Part shown: piece after piece, positions 33,300 to 41,930 of the stretch
Position numbering within the stretch: position 1 is the stretch's first letter
Layout: the number at the start of each line of letters is the position of its first letter
From: Dehalococcoidia bacterium
GTDB taxonomy: Bacteria; Chloroflexota; Dehalococcoidia; UBA2979
Reading direction: 5' to 3'
Length of the DNA stretch: 64,000 nt
Assembly (NCBI GenBank): GCA_023228825.1
Contig: JALOAL010000003.1
Span: forward strand, 186,001 to 250,000
The notes under the pieces: model-generated
The model's database searches: none
Told to the model about the DNA's origin: nothing
What the model saw: only the letters and a program-made list of their open reading frames with translations
Translations under genes and position numbers: made by a program

Positions 33300-34289
33300 A
33301 TGCGTGCTGCCGTCATCACCGAGCCCGGAGGCCCCGAGGTCTTCCAGGTCCAGGAGGTCCCGGACCCCACGCCCGGCCCGGACGAGGTGCTGGTGGCGGT
33401 GAAGGCCAGCGCCCTGAACCGCGCCGACCTCATGCAGCGTCGAGGCCGCTACAACGGCCCGCCCGGCACCCGCAACGACATCCCCGGCCTGGAGATGGCC
33501 GGTGTGGTGGAGTCCGTGGGCGAGCGCGTGGTGCAGTGGCGCCCGGGCGACCGCGTGATGGCCCTGCTGGGCGGCATGGGGTACGCCTCGAAGGTGGCGG
33601 TGCACGAGCGCATGCTCATGCCCGTGCCCCCGAACCTGTCGTTCGAGGAGGCCGCCAGCATCCCGGAGACGTTCCTGACGGCGTACGACGCCCTGTTCCT
33701 CCAGTGCGGGCTCTCCATGGGCGAGTCCGTGCTGATCCACGCGGCCGGCTCCGGCGTGGGCACCGCGGGCATCCAGATGGCCGCCGCGCAGGGCTGCCGC
33801 ATCTTCGGTACCGCCGGGTCGCAGGAGAAGTTGGACGGCGCAGTCGAACTGGGCATGGACATCGGCATCAACTACCGGGAGCAGGACTTCGCGGAGGTGG
33901 TGCAGGAGCAGACCGGCGGCGGCGGCGTGGACGTGATCCTGGACGTCATCGGCGCGCCCTACTGGGACCAGAACATCGCCTCGCTGGCCGTGAAGGGCCG
34001 CATGGTGATCGTGGGCAGCATGGGCGGCGGTACGGTGGAGAAGATGGCCATCGGCGGCCTCATGCAGAAGCGCGCCACCGTGCGCGGCACCTTGCTGCGC
34101 GCCCGTCCGCTGGAGGAGAAGGCCACGCTGGTGCAGTCCTTCGTGCACCAGGTGCTCCCGTTCTTCGCCGACGAGACGGTGCGCCCGGTGGTGGACCGCG
34201 TCTTCCCGCTGGAGCAGACCAGCGAGGCCCACGCACTCATGGAGTCCAACGCCAACTTCGGCAAGATCGTCCTCAAGATCGACGATTAG
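33300..34289 (+). CDS. NAD(P)H quinone oxidoreductase, zinc-independent MDR (PIG3 family)
   Basis: 329 aa, no catalytic zinc cysteines. N-terminal MRAAVITEPGGPEVFQVQEV and NRADLMQRRGRYNGPPG are typical of the PIG3 type; NADPH-binding GSGVGTAGIQMA and DVILDVIGAPYWDQNI follow. ATG with GGAGGA 5-6 nt upstream. Reduces quinones or other activated carbonyls in the cytoplasm. Followed with 2 nt by the serine hydrolase gene in the same direction. Confidence 0.92.
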   Translation: MRAAVITEPGGPEVFQVQEVPDPTPGPDEVLVAVKASALNRADLMQRRGRYNGPPGTRNDIPGLEMAGVVESVGERVVQWRPGDRVMALLGGMGYASKVAVHERMLMPVPPNLSFEEAASIPETFLTAYDALFLQCGLSMGESVLIHAAGSGVGTAGIQMAAAQGCRIFGTAGSQEKLDGAVELGMDIGINYREQDFAEVVQEQTGGGGVDVILDVIGAPYWDQNIASLAVKGRMVIVGSMGGGTVEKMAIGGLMQKRATVRGTLLRARPLEEKATLVQSFVHQVLPFFADETVRPVVDRVFPLEQTSEAHALMESNANFGKIVLKIDD

Positions 34290-34291
34290 CC

Positions 34292-35389
34292 ATGCCGGGA
34301 ACGAGCGGCGCCGGACTGACCGAGGCGGGGCGCGCGCGCATCGAGTCCGTCGCCCGCGACCACCTTGGACGAGGGTGGCACACCGGGGCGCAGGTGGCGG
34401 TCTACCGCCACGGACGCCTCCAGGTGGACCTTGCGCTGGGCGAAGGCACGGGCAAGCGCATGCTGTGGTTCTCGGCGACCAAGCCGGTGACCGCGGTGGC
34501 CGTCCTCATGCTGGCGGAACGCGGCGCGCTCGACCTCGATGCGCCGATCGCGGAGGTGTGGCCGGAGTTCGGGCACGGCGGCAAAGAACGCTGCACCACA
34601 CGGCACGTCCTCATGCACCAGGGCGGCTTCCCTGTCTTCCCGCCGCACTTCGACTGGGCGCGCATGGACGACTGGGAGGCCGTGGCCACCGCGACGGCGG
34701 CGCTCCCCGCGCAGTGGGAGCCCGGCACGGACACCGGCTACCACCCCGTCACCTACGGCTTCGCACTGGGCGAGGTCATCCGCCGCGTCGACGGCCGCGA
34801 GCCTCGCGACTTTCTGCGCGACGAGATCTTCGAGCCGCTCGGCATGGCGGCGTCCCTCGGCACCCGTGACATCGAGGACGACCTGAACGCCGTCTGCCTC
34901 CCCCTTGCCATGAGCGAGGTCACCATGGCCGACCCGGAGGGCGCCGAGGCGCGCACGAGCGACATCGTGCGCCGCTTCACGCTGTCCTCCACGCTGCGAG
35001 GCCAACTCCCCGCCGCCAACGGCATCGGCACCGCGGAAGCCCTCGCGCGGTTCTACGCGGCGATGGTGAACGGCGGCGAACGGGAGTACGTGCGGCTACT
35101 GTCGCCGGAGATGGTGGCGCTGGCTACCAGCGTGCAGGTGGAGACGGACTTCGACCGAACGAGCAACCTCCCCGCCTCATACGGCCTTGGCTTTGCGGTC
35201 GGCGGCATCTGGCCGCCCTTCGATGTGCCTCGGGTCTTCGGCCACGGCGGCCAGCAGTGCGCGATCTCCTGGGGGGACCCGGACACCGGCATCGCCGCCG
35301 CCTACCTGACGAACGGCCTGCACGACCCATACGTGGTGCAGGTGCGCACGGAGGAGATGTTCCACGCCATCCGCGAGGCGTGCGCGTAG
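34292..35389 (+). CDS. Beta-lactamase-fold serine hydrolase (class C-like esterase)
   Basis: 365 aa. SxxK motif FSATK with nucleophile Ser61 and base Lys64; the second motif YGFALG (in place of the YxN) near residue 155; HGG at FGHGGQQCAIS near 315. No signal peptide, so it is cytoplasmic, like EstB-type carboxylesterases rather than secreted beta-lactamases. ATG at 34292, two nucleotides after the quinone oxidoreductase stop, suggests one transcript. Substrate unknown, an ester or D-amino-acid amide. Confidence 0.85.
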   Translation: MPGTSGAGLTEAGRARIESVARDHLGRGWHTGAQVAVYRHGRLQVDLALGEGTGKRMLWFSATKPVTAVAVLMLAERGALDLDAPIAEVWPEFGHGGKERCTTRHVLMHQGGFPVFPPHFDWARMDDWEAVATATAALPAQWEPGTDTGYHPVTYGFALGEVIRRVDGREPRDFLRDEIFEPLGMAASLGTRDIEDDLNAVCLPLAMSEVTMADPEGAEARTSDIVRRFTLSSTLRGQLPAANGIGTAEALARFYAAMVNGGEREYVRLLSPEMVALATSVQVETDFDRTSNLPASYGLGFAVGGIWPPFDVPRVFGHGGQQCAISWGDPDTGIAAAYLTNGLHDPYVVQVRTEEMFHAIREACA

Positions 35390-35412
35390 GCGCCGTCCGA
35401 TGCGCCTCGTCC

Positions 35413-36240
35413 CTACCGGTCCAGCCCCAGCCGGCGCACGAGGGCGAGGCAGTCCTCCGGGCTCCCAGCCACGTAGGGCGGGACGGAGATCTCCTGCGGG
35501 CTGAGGGGAAGCGGGTCGCCGTTCACCATCAGCAGCGTGCCGCCCACGCCCATCAGGATGCCTGCCCCCCCGGCCACGTCCCAGATCGAGCGGGGGCCGG
35601 TGGAGAAGTAGACGTCCGCATCCTGCGTGGCCGCGTGCACGAGTTTCAGCACGGCCGAGCCCAGCGGGTACGCCTGGTAGGGGAGGTGGTACTGGATGCG
35701 GCGCTGCTCGTAGTCCCAGCGGGAGACCACCACGCGCTCCACGTGGCCGTCGTTCGGCAGTTGCGGCAGGTTCACACCGTCGCGGCTGGCCTCGCGGCGG
35801 TCGCCGTGCACCAGGCTGGAGTAGACCTCGCCCTGGACCGGCAGGCCCACCCCGCCCAGCACCAACTCGTCCCCCAGGAAGAGGCCCACCGAGACGCCGA
35901 ACTCCGGCAGCCCTCGCAAGAACTCGCGCGTGCCGTCCAGCGGGTCCACCACCCACGTGGGTTCGTTCGCCAGCAGCGGCTTGTCCGCGTCTGACTCCTC
36001 CGACAGCCAGTGCGCGCCGGGGATGAGCGGCAGCAGGCGCCGGCGCAACACGTCGTCCGAGGCGTAGTCCGCCTCCGTGACCGGCCCCTCGCCGGGCTTG
36101 TGGCCCACGCGCACCGTCCGCTGCCGCAGCACCGCGCGGATCGCCTCGCACGCCTCCTCCACCGCTTCCTCCAGGCCGGCCCGCACCGCGTCGAGGTTGA
36201 TGGCGCGGGAGCCGGCGCCGGAGGACGAACGGTCACTCAC
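35413..36240 (-). CDS. Inositol monophosphatase family protein
   Basis: 275 aa from a GTG overlapping the stop of the SDR gene by 4 nt. Li+-sensitive phosphatase motifs present: GPVTEADYASD, the metal-binding DPLDGTREFL and the second metal site IWDVAGGAGI. Shares the FIG superfamily fold; the catalytic DPLDGT is intact. May act on a sugar-phosphate or 3'-phosphoadenosine 5'-phosphate. Translationally coupled to the SDR gene upstream, which may supply a related metabolite step. Confidence 0.9.
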   Translation of the reverse strand: MSDRSSSGAGSRAINLDAVRAGLEEAVEEACEAIRAVLRQRTVRVGHKPGEGPVTEADYASDDVLRRRLLPLIPGAHWLSEESDADKPLLANEPTWVVDPLDGTREFLRGLPEFGVSVGLFLGDELVLGGVGLPVQGEVYSSLVHGDRREASRDGVNLPQLPNDGHVERVVVSRWDYEQRRIQYHLPYQAYPLGSAVLKLVHAATQDADVYFSTGPRSIWDVAGGAGILMGVGGTLLMVNGDPLPLSPQEISVPPYVAGSPEDCLALVRRLGLDR

Positions 36241-36995
36241 AGGCTGGAGCCGCCATCCACGATCACGGTCTGGCCGGTGACGAAGGTGTTGAGTTGGATG
36301 AACGCCAGGATGGCGTCCGCGCACGTCTCCGGCGTGGCCACGGCCTTCAGCGGGGTGCGTTCGGCGGCGGCTTCCTTGGCTCGGTCGTAGCGTTCGCCCA
36401 GGCCGCCCTGCAGCCAGCGCGTGTCGATGAAGCCAGGGGCGATGCAGTTCACCCGGATCTCCGGACCCAGCACGCGCGCGGTGGACTTCGTCATGTTGAT
36501 GATCGCGGCCTTGGAGGCGGCGTACGGGATCGAGGACCCCACCCCGCGCACCCCGGCGATCGAGGCGACGTTCACGATCGCGCCCTCGCCGGCCCGCTGC
36601 ATGTGCGGCGCCGCGGCTCGAGTGCAGTTGAAGGTGCCCTTCACGTTCACGCCGAAGGTGTCCTCCCAGACCTCGTCCGTCACCAGGTCGAAGCGTTCGT
36701 GGGGGATGAAGTGGGTCATGCCGGCGTTGTTCACCAGGATGTGGAGCGCGCCGTACGTGTCCACGGCGCTCTCCACCAGGGCGCGGCACTCCTCGTCATT
36801 GCGCACGTCCGCCTGAAAGGCGTGCGCCGTGCCGCCGGCGGCGCGAATCGCCTCCACCACCTCGTTGGCGTCGCCCTCGGAGTGGGCGTAGTTCACCACG
36901 ACCTTCGCGCCGAGGCTGGCGAGCAGTTCCGCCGTGGCCCGACCGACGCCCGCGGAGGATCCCGTGACCACCGCGACCTTGCCGTTCACATCCAT
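36237..36995 (-). CDS. SDR family NAD(P)-dependent oxidoreductase (FabG-like)
   Basis: 252 aa classical short-chain dehydrogenase. Cofactor motif TGSSAGVGRA at about 11-20, the NNAG motif at 88-91, and the catalytic Ser-Tyr-Lys in NVASIAGV and YAASKAA. An acidic residue absent after the second strand (YAHSE...) fits NADP preference weakly. ATG with GAGGGGGC upstream. It is upstream of and coupled to the inositol-phosphatase-like gene, and divergent from glcD. Substrate unknown; sugar or acyl-derived alcohol possible. Confidence 0.9.
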   Translation of the reverse strand: MDVNGKVAVVTGSSAGVGRATAELLASLGAKVVVNYAHSEGDANEVVEAIRAAGGTAHAFQADVRNDEECRALVESAVDTYGALHILVNNAGMTHFIPHERFDLVTDEVWEDTFGVNVKGTFNCTRAAAPHMQRAGEGAIVNVASIAGVRGVGSSIPYAASKAAIINMTKSTARVLGPEIRVNCIAPGFIDTRWLQGGLGERYDRAKEAAAERTPLKAVATPETCADAILAFIQLNTFVTGQTVIVDGGSSL

Positions 36996-37093
36996 ACGCT
37001 GCCCCCTCGCCTTCCTCGGTATCGTGCATGCGCCGGCCTCTCCGGGCTGCGCGAGGCCCCGATGCTACACTCGCGGCCAGAGGACAGGCACCT

Positions 37094-38545
37094 ATGGCGA
37101 CTGGCTCACCGGGCACGCTCGTCCGCGACCTCCAGGGCGCCCTGGGCGCGGCCCATGTCCTGCACCTCCCCGAAGACCTCATCGTCTACGAGTACGACGC
37201 CACCATCGAGCGTGCGCTGCCGGACGTTGTCGTCTTCCCCGCCACCACGGCGGAGGTGGCGGCGTGCGTCCGCATCGCCCTGGATCACGACGTACCGGTC
37301 GTCCCGCGCGGCTCCGGCACCGGCCTCTCCGGCGGCGCCGTCCCCGTCCGAGGCGGCGTGCTGGTAGTCCTCACCCGCATGAACCGCATCCTGGAGGTGG
37401 ACGCCACGGACCGCGTGGCCGTGGTGCAGCCGGGCGTCATCAACCTCGCCCTGCAAGAGGCGGCGGCGCCGCTGGGCCTCACGTACGCCCCGGATCCGTC
37501 CTCGCAGCGTGTCTGCACCATCGGCGGCAACATCGCGAACAACTCCGGCGGGCCGCACACGCTCGCGCACGGGTCCACCGTGAACCACGTGCTGGCGCTG
37601 GAAGTGGTCCTCCCGGACGCGCGCGTCGTGCGGCTGGGCTCACGTGTGCCAGACGCCCCCGGCGTGGACCTGCGCGGGCTGCTCGTGGGCTCCGAGGGCA
37701 CGCTGGGCATCGTCACGGAGGCCACGCTGCGCCTGGTGCGCCAGCAGCCGGCAGTGCGCACGCTCCTCGCGATCTTCGAGAGCGTGGAGGACGCCAGCAA
37801 CGCCGTCTCGGAGACCATCCGCCGCGGGGTGATCCCGGTGGCCATGGAGATGCTGGACCAGGAGATCATCCGCATCGTGGAACCGCGCATCCGCGCCGGC
37901 TACCCGATGGACGCCGGCGCCGCCCTCCTGATCGAGGTCGAAGGTGTGGCGGAGGGGGTGGCCCTGGACGCGGCGGTGGTGGAGGCGGCCTGTCACGCCG
38001 CCGGCGCCCGCGAGGTGCGCTCCGCGGAAGAGGCGTCCGAGCGCGAACGCCTCTGGGAGGGCCGCAAGGCCGCCATCGGCGCCATCGGTGCGGCGGCGCC
38101 GGCGTTCTACCTGCTGGACGGCGTGGTGCCTCGGACGAAGTTGCCGGAGGTGATGGCGCAGGTGATGGAACTCTCGCGCGCGGCCGGCTTCCGCTGCGCC
38201 AACGTCTTCCACGCCGGCGACGGCAACCTGCACCCCAACATCATGTTCGACCCCGCAGAACCGAGGGCGACCGAGCGCGTGCTGGAACTGGGCGAGGCGA
38301 TCATGCGCGTCTGCGTGGACGCCGGCGGCGCCATCACCGGCGAGCACGGCGTGGGCCTGGAGAAGCGCTCCTACATGGAGTGGGTCTTCACCCCGGCCGA
38401 CCTGGCCGCGCAGCACGCCGTGCGGGACGCCTTCGGCAGCACGGACCGCTTCAACCCCTGCAAGGTGCTCCCGGGCGGCCACGGCTGCGCCTCCGGCCAC
38501 ATGAAGGAGATCTCCCCCCACCTGGTCGAGGGAGCGTACGTGTGA
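37094..38545 (+). CDS. glcD: Glycolate oxidase FAD-linked subunit GlcD
   Basis: 483 aa. FAD-binding domain RGSGTGLSGGAVPV and GLTYAPDPSSQRVCTIGGNIANNSGG, then the oxidase C-terminal domain with the FAD-linked HAGDGNLHPNI and GEHGVGLEK motifs. Oxidises glycolate (or D-lactate) to glyoxylate together with GlcE and GlcF at the membrane. The ATG at 37094 follows GAGGA and the TACACT at 37064-37069 is a likely -10. It overlaps glcE by 4 nt (GTGA). Length and order match the E. coli operon. Confidence 0.93.
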   Translation: MATGSPGTLVRDLQGALGAAHVLHLPEDLIVYEYDATIERALPDVVVFPATTAEVAACVRIALDHDVPVVPRGSGTGLSGGAVPVRGGVLVVLTRMNRILEVDATDRVAVVQPGVINLALQEAAAPLGLTYAPDPSSQRVCTIGGNIANNSGGPHTLAHGSTVNHVLALEVVLPDARVVRLGSRVPDAPGVDLRGLLVGSEGTLGIVTEATLRLVRQQPAVRTLLAIFESVEDASNAVSETIRRGVIPVAMEMLDQEIIRIVEPRIRAGYPMDAGAALLIEVEGVAEGVALDAAVVEAACHAAGAREVRSAEEASERERLWEGRKAAIGAIGAAAPAFYLLDGVVPRTKLPEVMAQVMELSRAAGFRCANVFHAGDGNLHPNIMFDPAEPRATERVLELGEAIMRVCVDAGGAITGEHGVGLEKRSYMEWVFTPADLAAQHAVRDAFGSTDRFNPCKVLPGGHGCASGHMKEISPHLVEGAYV

Positions 38546-39804
38546 CCGCCGGCCCAGACCGCCCGGATGCCACCGCGGGGCTCGCCGCGCTGCGTCGCAC
38601 CCTCCCGGCGGACACCGAGCGCGCCGCCCACGCCTACGCCATCGAGGACCTGGAGCCGCGCATCGCGTTCGCGCCGGACGACCGCGCCGAGGTGGCCGTG
38701 TTGCTGCGCACCGCAGCGGAGCACGCGCTGACGGTGGTGCCGCAGGCTTCCCGCACCGCCCTCGCACTGGGGGCGCCGCTGGAGGCGTACGACGTGGCGC
38801 TGGACCTGCGCGGCCTCCATCGCACCATGGAGTATGTCCCGGACGACCTGACCGTGACGGTGGAGGCGGGCAAGCCGCTGCGCGACCTGCAACAAGAACT
38901 GGCGGAGCACGGTCAGTACCTCTCTGTGGACCCGCCCCCGGACGACCAGGTGAGCGTGGGCGGCCTGCTGGCCACCGCGCGCGGCGGCGCCTGGCGCGGC
39001 CACCTGCCCTCCGCCCGCGACCTTGTCCTGGGTATCGAGGTGGCGCAGCCGTCCGGCGCACTGGTGAAGTCGGGCGGGCGCGTGGTGAAGAACGTGACGG
39101 GGTACGACTTGCATCGCCTCCACACCGGGGCGCTGGGCGCCTTCGGGGTGATCCTGGACGCCACGTTCAAGGTGGCCCCCCTCCCGGTCGCCACCCGCAC
39201 GCTGGCCGCCGCTGCCACCTCGATCTCCGAGGCCGCCTCGGTCGCCCGTCGCGCCTGGGACGCGAGCCTGAGCACGCGCGCCATCACCATCCTGGCGCCG
39301 GAGCCCGCCGGCCACGTCGGCCTGCCCTCCGCCCCCACCGTCCTTGTGGAACTCGCCGGCTCCGAGGCGGCCGTGGACCGCTCCACGCGCGACCTGGCCG
39401 CCTTCGCCTCGTGGTCGGACGGGCCCGCGCAGGGCTGGGCCTACCTGCGCCGCCTGCACGGCGACCAGGCGGGCACCGTCCTGCGCATCGGCGCGCCGCC
39501 GTCCTCGATCGCCACGATGCTGGAGGCCGCGCGTGCGGCCGGCGCGCTGGCGTGGGGGCACCTGGCGGCCGGGTGCGTGATCGCGTACGCGGACGGCATG
39601 GAGGCGCACGCCATCACGGCGCTCCGGCAGGCGGCGGAACGCGCCCGCGGCTACCTCCAGGTGGAGGCGGCGCCAGTACCCATCCGGCGGCAGGTGGCGC
39701 CGGGCGGACCGGGAGACCCCGCGCTGGTGGCGGCGCTCCGCGACCAGTTCGACCCATCCCGCATCCTGAACCGGGGGCGCTGGCCCGAGGAAGGTCGCCC
39801 ATGA
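38542..39804 (+). CDS. glcE: Glycolate oxidase FAD-binding subunit GlcE
   Basis: 420 aa from a GTG overlapping the glcD stop. FAD-binding: YVPDDLTVTVEAG and then VGGLLATARGGAWRGHLPSARD, ending VKNVTGYDLHRLHTGALG, which is the GlcE/FAD-binding pattern. It lacks the oxidase catalytic C-terminus of GlcD. It overlaps glcF by 4 nt (ATGA). Confidence 0.92.
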   Translation: MTAGPDRPDATAGLAALRRTLPADTERAAHAYAIEDLEPRIAFAPDDRAEVAVLLRTAAEHALTVVPQASRTALALGAPLEAYDVALDLRGLHRTMEYVPDDLTVTVEAGKPLRDLQQELAEHGQYLSVDPPPDDQVSVGGLLATARGGAWRGHLPSARDLVLGIEVAQPSGALVKSGGRVVKNVTGYDLHRLHTGALGAFGVILDATFKVAPLPVATRTLAAAATSISEAASVARRAWDASLSTRAITILAPEPAGHVGLPSAPTVLVELAGSEAAVDRSTRDLAAFASWSDGPAQGWAYLRRLHGDQAGTVLRIGAPPSSIATMLEAARAAGALAWGHLAAGCVIAYADGMEAHAITALRQAAERARGYLQVEAAPVPIRRQVAPGGPGDPALVAALRDQFDPSRILNRGRWPEEGRP

Positions 39805-41105
39805 CTCTGCAATTCGTCGGCCCGGACATCCCCTCCGCAGAGGACCTGGCCAACTGCATCCACTGCGGCTTCTGCCTGCCCTCTTGCCCCACGTACGTGG
39901 CCACGGGGCAGGAACTGGAGTCCCCGCGCGGGCGCCTGCACCTGATCTCCGGCATCCGCGAGGGCCGCATCGCCGCCACGCCTCGAGCGCTGGAGCACCT
40001 GGACTTGTGCCTGCAATGTCGCGCCTGCGAGACCGCCTGCCCGTCCGCCGTGCCCTACGGGCGCATCATGGAGGACGCGCGCGCCTCGATCATGGCGAAC
40101 CCGGCCGCCGCCCAGCCGCGGGGCTGGTCGCTGCGGGCCTTCGCACTGCGTCACGTGCTGGCCCATCCCGCCCGGCTCCGCCTGGCGCTGGCGGCGGGCC
40201 GGCTCTACTCGCGCTCCGGCGCACAGTCGCTCGTCCGAGGCCACCTCGGCCGCCTGCTGCCCGCACGCCTGCGCCGGCTGGAGTCCGCTACGCCCGCCCT
40301 TACGGACGCCCCCTTCCGCTCCACGGGCGTGCTGGCCTCCCCCGCGCAGCGGCGCGAACGCGTGGGCATGCTGCTGGGCTGCATCCACGGCGAGTTGTAC
40401 CCGCGCATGCACGAGGCCACGGTGACCGCCCTGGCCCACGTGGATGCGGAAGTCGTGGCGCCGCCGGAGCAGGTCTGCTGCGGCGCCCTCCACACCCACG
40501 CTGGCGACGCCGAGACCGCGCGCGCCCTGGCCCGACGCAACATCGCCGCGTTCGAGGCCGCCGAGGTGGACGCGGTGATCGTGAACGCGGCCGGGTGTGG
40601 GGCGGCCATGAAGGAGTACGGCCGCCTCCTGCGCCACGACCCCAACTGGCGGGGACGGGCCGAACGGTTCGCGTCGAAGGTGCGGGACGCGCTGGAGTAC
40701 GTCGCCGGACAGGACTTCGGGCATGACCTGGGCGCCGTGGACCGCACCGTGACGCTGCAGGACGCGTGCCACCTGGCCCACGCCCAGCGCATCCGCGAGG
40801 CGCCTCGGGCCATCCTGGGGGCGATCCCCGGCGTCGCCTTCACGGAGATGCGTCACCCGGACCGCTGCTGCGGCTCCGCCGGCATCTACTCCGTGGTGCA
40901 GGCGGAGATGTCCGCCCAGGTGCTGGAGACCAAGATGGACGCGATCGCAGCCACCGGCGCCGGCACCGTCTGCACCGCCAACCCCGGCTGTACGCTCCAG
41001 ATCGAGTCCGGCGCCCGACGCCACGAGGTCGCCGCTGACGTCCGCCACGTCATCGAGGTGCTGGCGGAGTCAATCGCGGCGGGGCGAGCGCCCGTCGGGG
41101 ACTGA
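39801..41105 (+). CDS. glcF: Glycolate oxidase iron-sulfur subunit GlcF
   Basis: 434 aa. Two ferredoxin-type clusters: CIHCGFCLPSCPTY and CLQCRACETACPSAVPYG; two CCG domains with CCGAL and CCGSAG near residues 230 and 355, binding a further cluster. Passes electrons from GlcD/E to the quinone pool. Completes the unit glcDEF; no glc regulator or transporter is adjacent. Convergent with the FGE-like gene. Confidence 0.92.
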   Translation: MTLQFVGPDIPSAEDLANCIHCGFCLPSCPTYVATGQELESPRGRLHLISGIREGRIAATPRALEHLDLCLQCRACETACPSAVPYGRIMEDARASIMANPAAAQPRGWSLRAFALRHVLAHPARLRLALAAGRLYSRSGAQSLVRGHLGRLLPARLRRLESATPALTDAPFRSTGVLASPAQRRERVGMLLGCIHGELYPRMHEATVTALAHVDAEVVAPPEQVCCGALHTHAGDAETARALARRNIAAFEAAEVDAVIVNAAGCGAAMKEYGRLLRHDPNWRGRAERFASKVRDALEYVAGQDFGHDLGAVDRTVTLQDACHLAHAQRIREAPRAILGAIPGVAFTEMRHPDRCCGSAGIYSVVQAEMSAQVLETKMDAIAATGAGTVCTANPGCTLQIESGARRHEVAADVRHVIEVLAESIAAGRAPVGD

Positions 41106-41141
41106 GGACGCGCGCACCAGGGACGGTGCCGGGACGCCGGG

Positions 41142-41918
41142 CTAGAGTGCGTCCGCGTAGACGCGCATGCCGTAGTCGTTGTACTCGAAGTCCGGTGACA
41201 GCGAGGAGCGCGCGGCGATGCGGGTCACCTTCACCTGGTGACGCCAGGATCCGCCGCGCGAGGCGCGTCGCGTGCCCTCCGCCGGACCGCGCGGGTCGAC
41301 CAGCACGGCGCCCGGGCCGGCGGGCGGCTCGTAGGGCGCGTACCAGTCGCTGCACCACTCGTGGACGTTGTCCGCCATGTGGTACAGGCCAAAGGCGTTG
41401 GGCTCCGAGGCGCCGATGGGGTGGGGACGGTCGCCGCCCTTCGAGCCCAGCGCGTGGACGCCGTCCGTCCAGGGCTCGTCGCCCCAGGGGTACAGGACGT
41501 CCGGCACGTCGCCGCGGGCGGCGTACTCGCGCTCGGCCTCCGTGGGGAGGCGACACGGCCGGCCGACGACCTCGCTCAGCCACTCGCAGTACGCGACCGC
41601 GGCGGACCAGGACACGCCGACCACCGGGCAATCCGGCGACGCGAAGTGCTCGTCCGCCCAGTAGCGAGACGGCTCGAAGTCCGTCTCCTCCAGGAATCGC
41701 GCAAACTCGGCGTTGGTGACGGGCGCAAGCGCGGCAGCGAAGGGGCCCACGCGCACGCGGCGCAGGGGCATCTCGTCCGCGCGCTGCCCGGAGCCCATCA
41801 CGAACTCACCGCCGGGCAACTCCACGAAGGGCGTCGCCTCTGGCCCCTCGCGGAGCAGGCGCTCGATGCGTTCGTCTCGCTCGTCCAGGCGCCCCTCGGC
41901 CCTCGCAGTCCCGGTCAT
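41142..41918 (-). CDS. FGE/SUMF1-fold protein lacking the catalytic Cys pair
   Basis: 258 aa. The formylglycine-generating enzyme/C-type-lectin-like domain covers residues 30-256: GGEFVMGSGQ, PVTNAEFARFLEET, the CPVVGVSWSAAVAYCEWLSE element, RLPTEAEREYAARG, and GLYHMADNVHEWCSDWY. The C-terminal end reads DYGMRVYADAL, where true FGEs carry a Cys near GFRC, so oxidation of Cys to formylglycine is unlikely; an ergothioneine-pathway or regulatory role is more likely. The promoter is leaderless style (TAGGAT 6 nt before the ATG). Neighbours a Tat lipoprotein gene. Confidence 0.8.
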   Translation of the reverse strand: MTGTARAEGRLDERDERIERLLREGPEATPFVELPGGEFVMGSGQRADEMPLRRVRVGPFAAALAPVTNAEFARFLEETDFEPSRYWADEHFASPDCPVVGVSWSAAVAYCEWLSEVVGRPCRLPTEAEREYAARGDVPDVLYPWGDEPWTDGVHALGSKGGDRPHPIGASEPNAFGLYHMADNVHEWCSDWYAPYEPPAGPGAVLVDPRGPAEGTRRASRGGSWRHQVKVTRIAARSSLSPDFEYNDYGMRVYADAL

Positions 41919-41930
41919 GCGCCCATCCTA
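41919..41930 (-). promoter_or_regulatory. Putative -10 element of a leaderless transcript (FGE-like gene)
   Basis: TAGGAT on the minus strand at 41925-41930, ending exactly 6 nt before the ATG (41916-41918). It overlaps the stop of the upstream binding-protein gene. Confidence 0.4.

Noticed and set aside
34292..35389. Secreted antibiotic-resistance beta-lactamase
   Set aside because: No signal peptide, second motif is not YxN and the sequence is closer to class C-like esterases.
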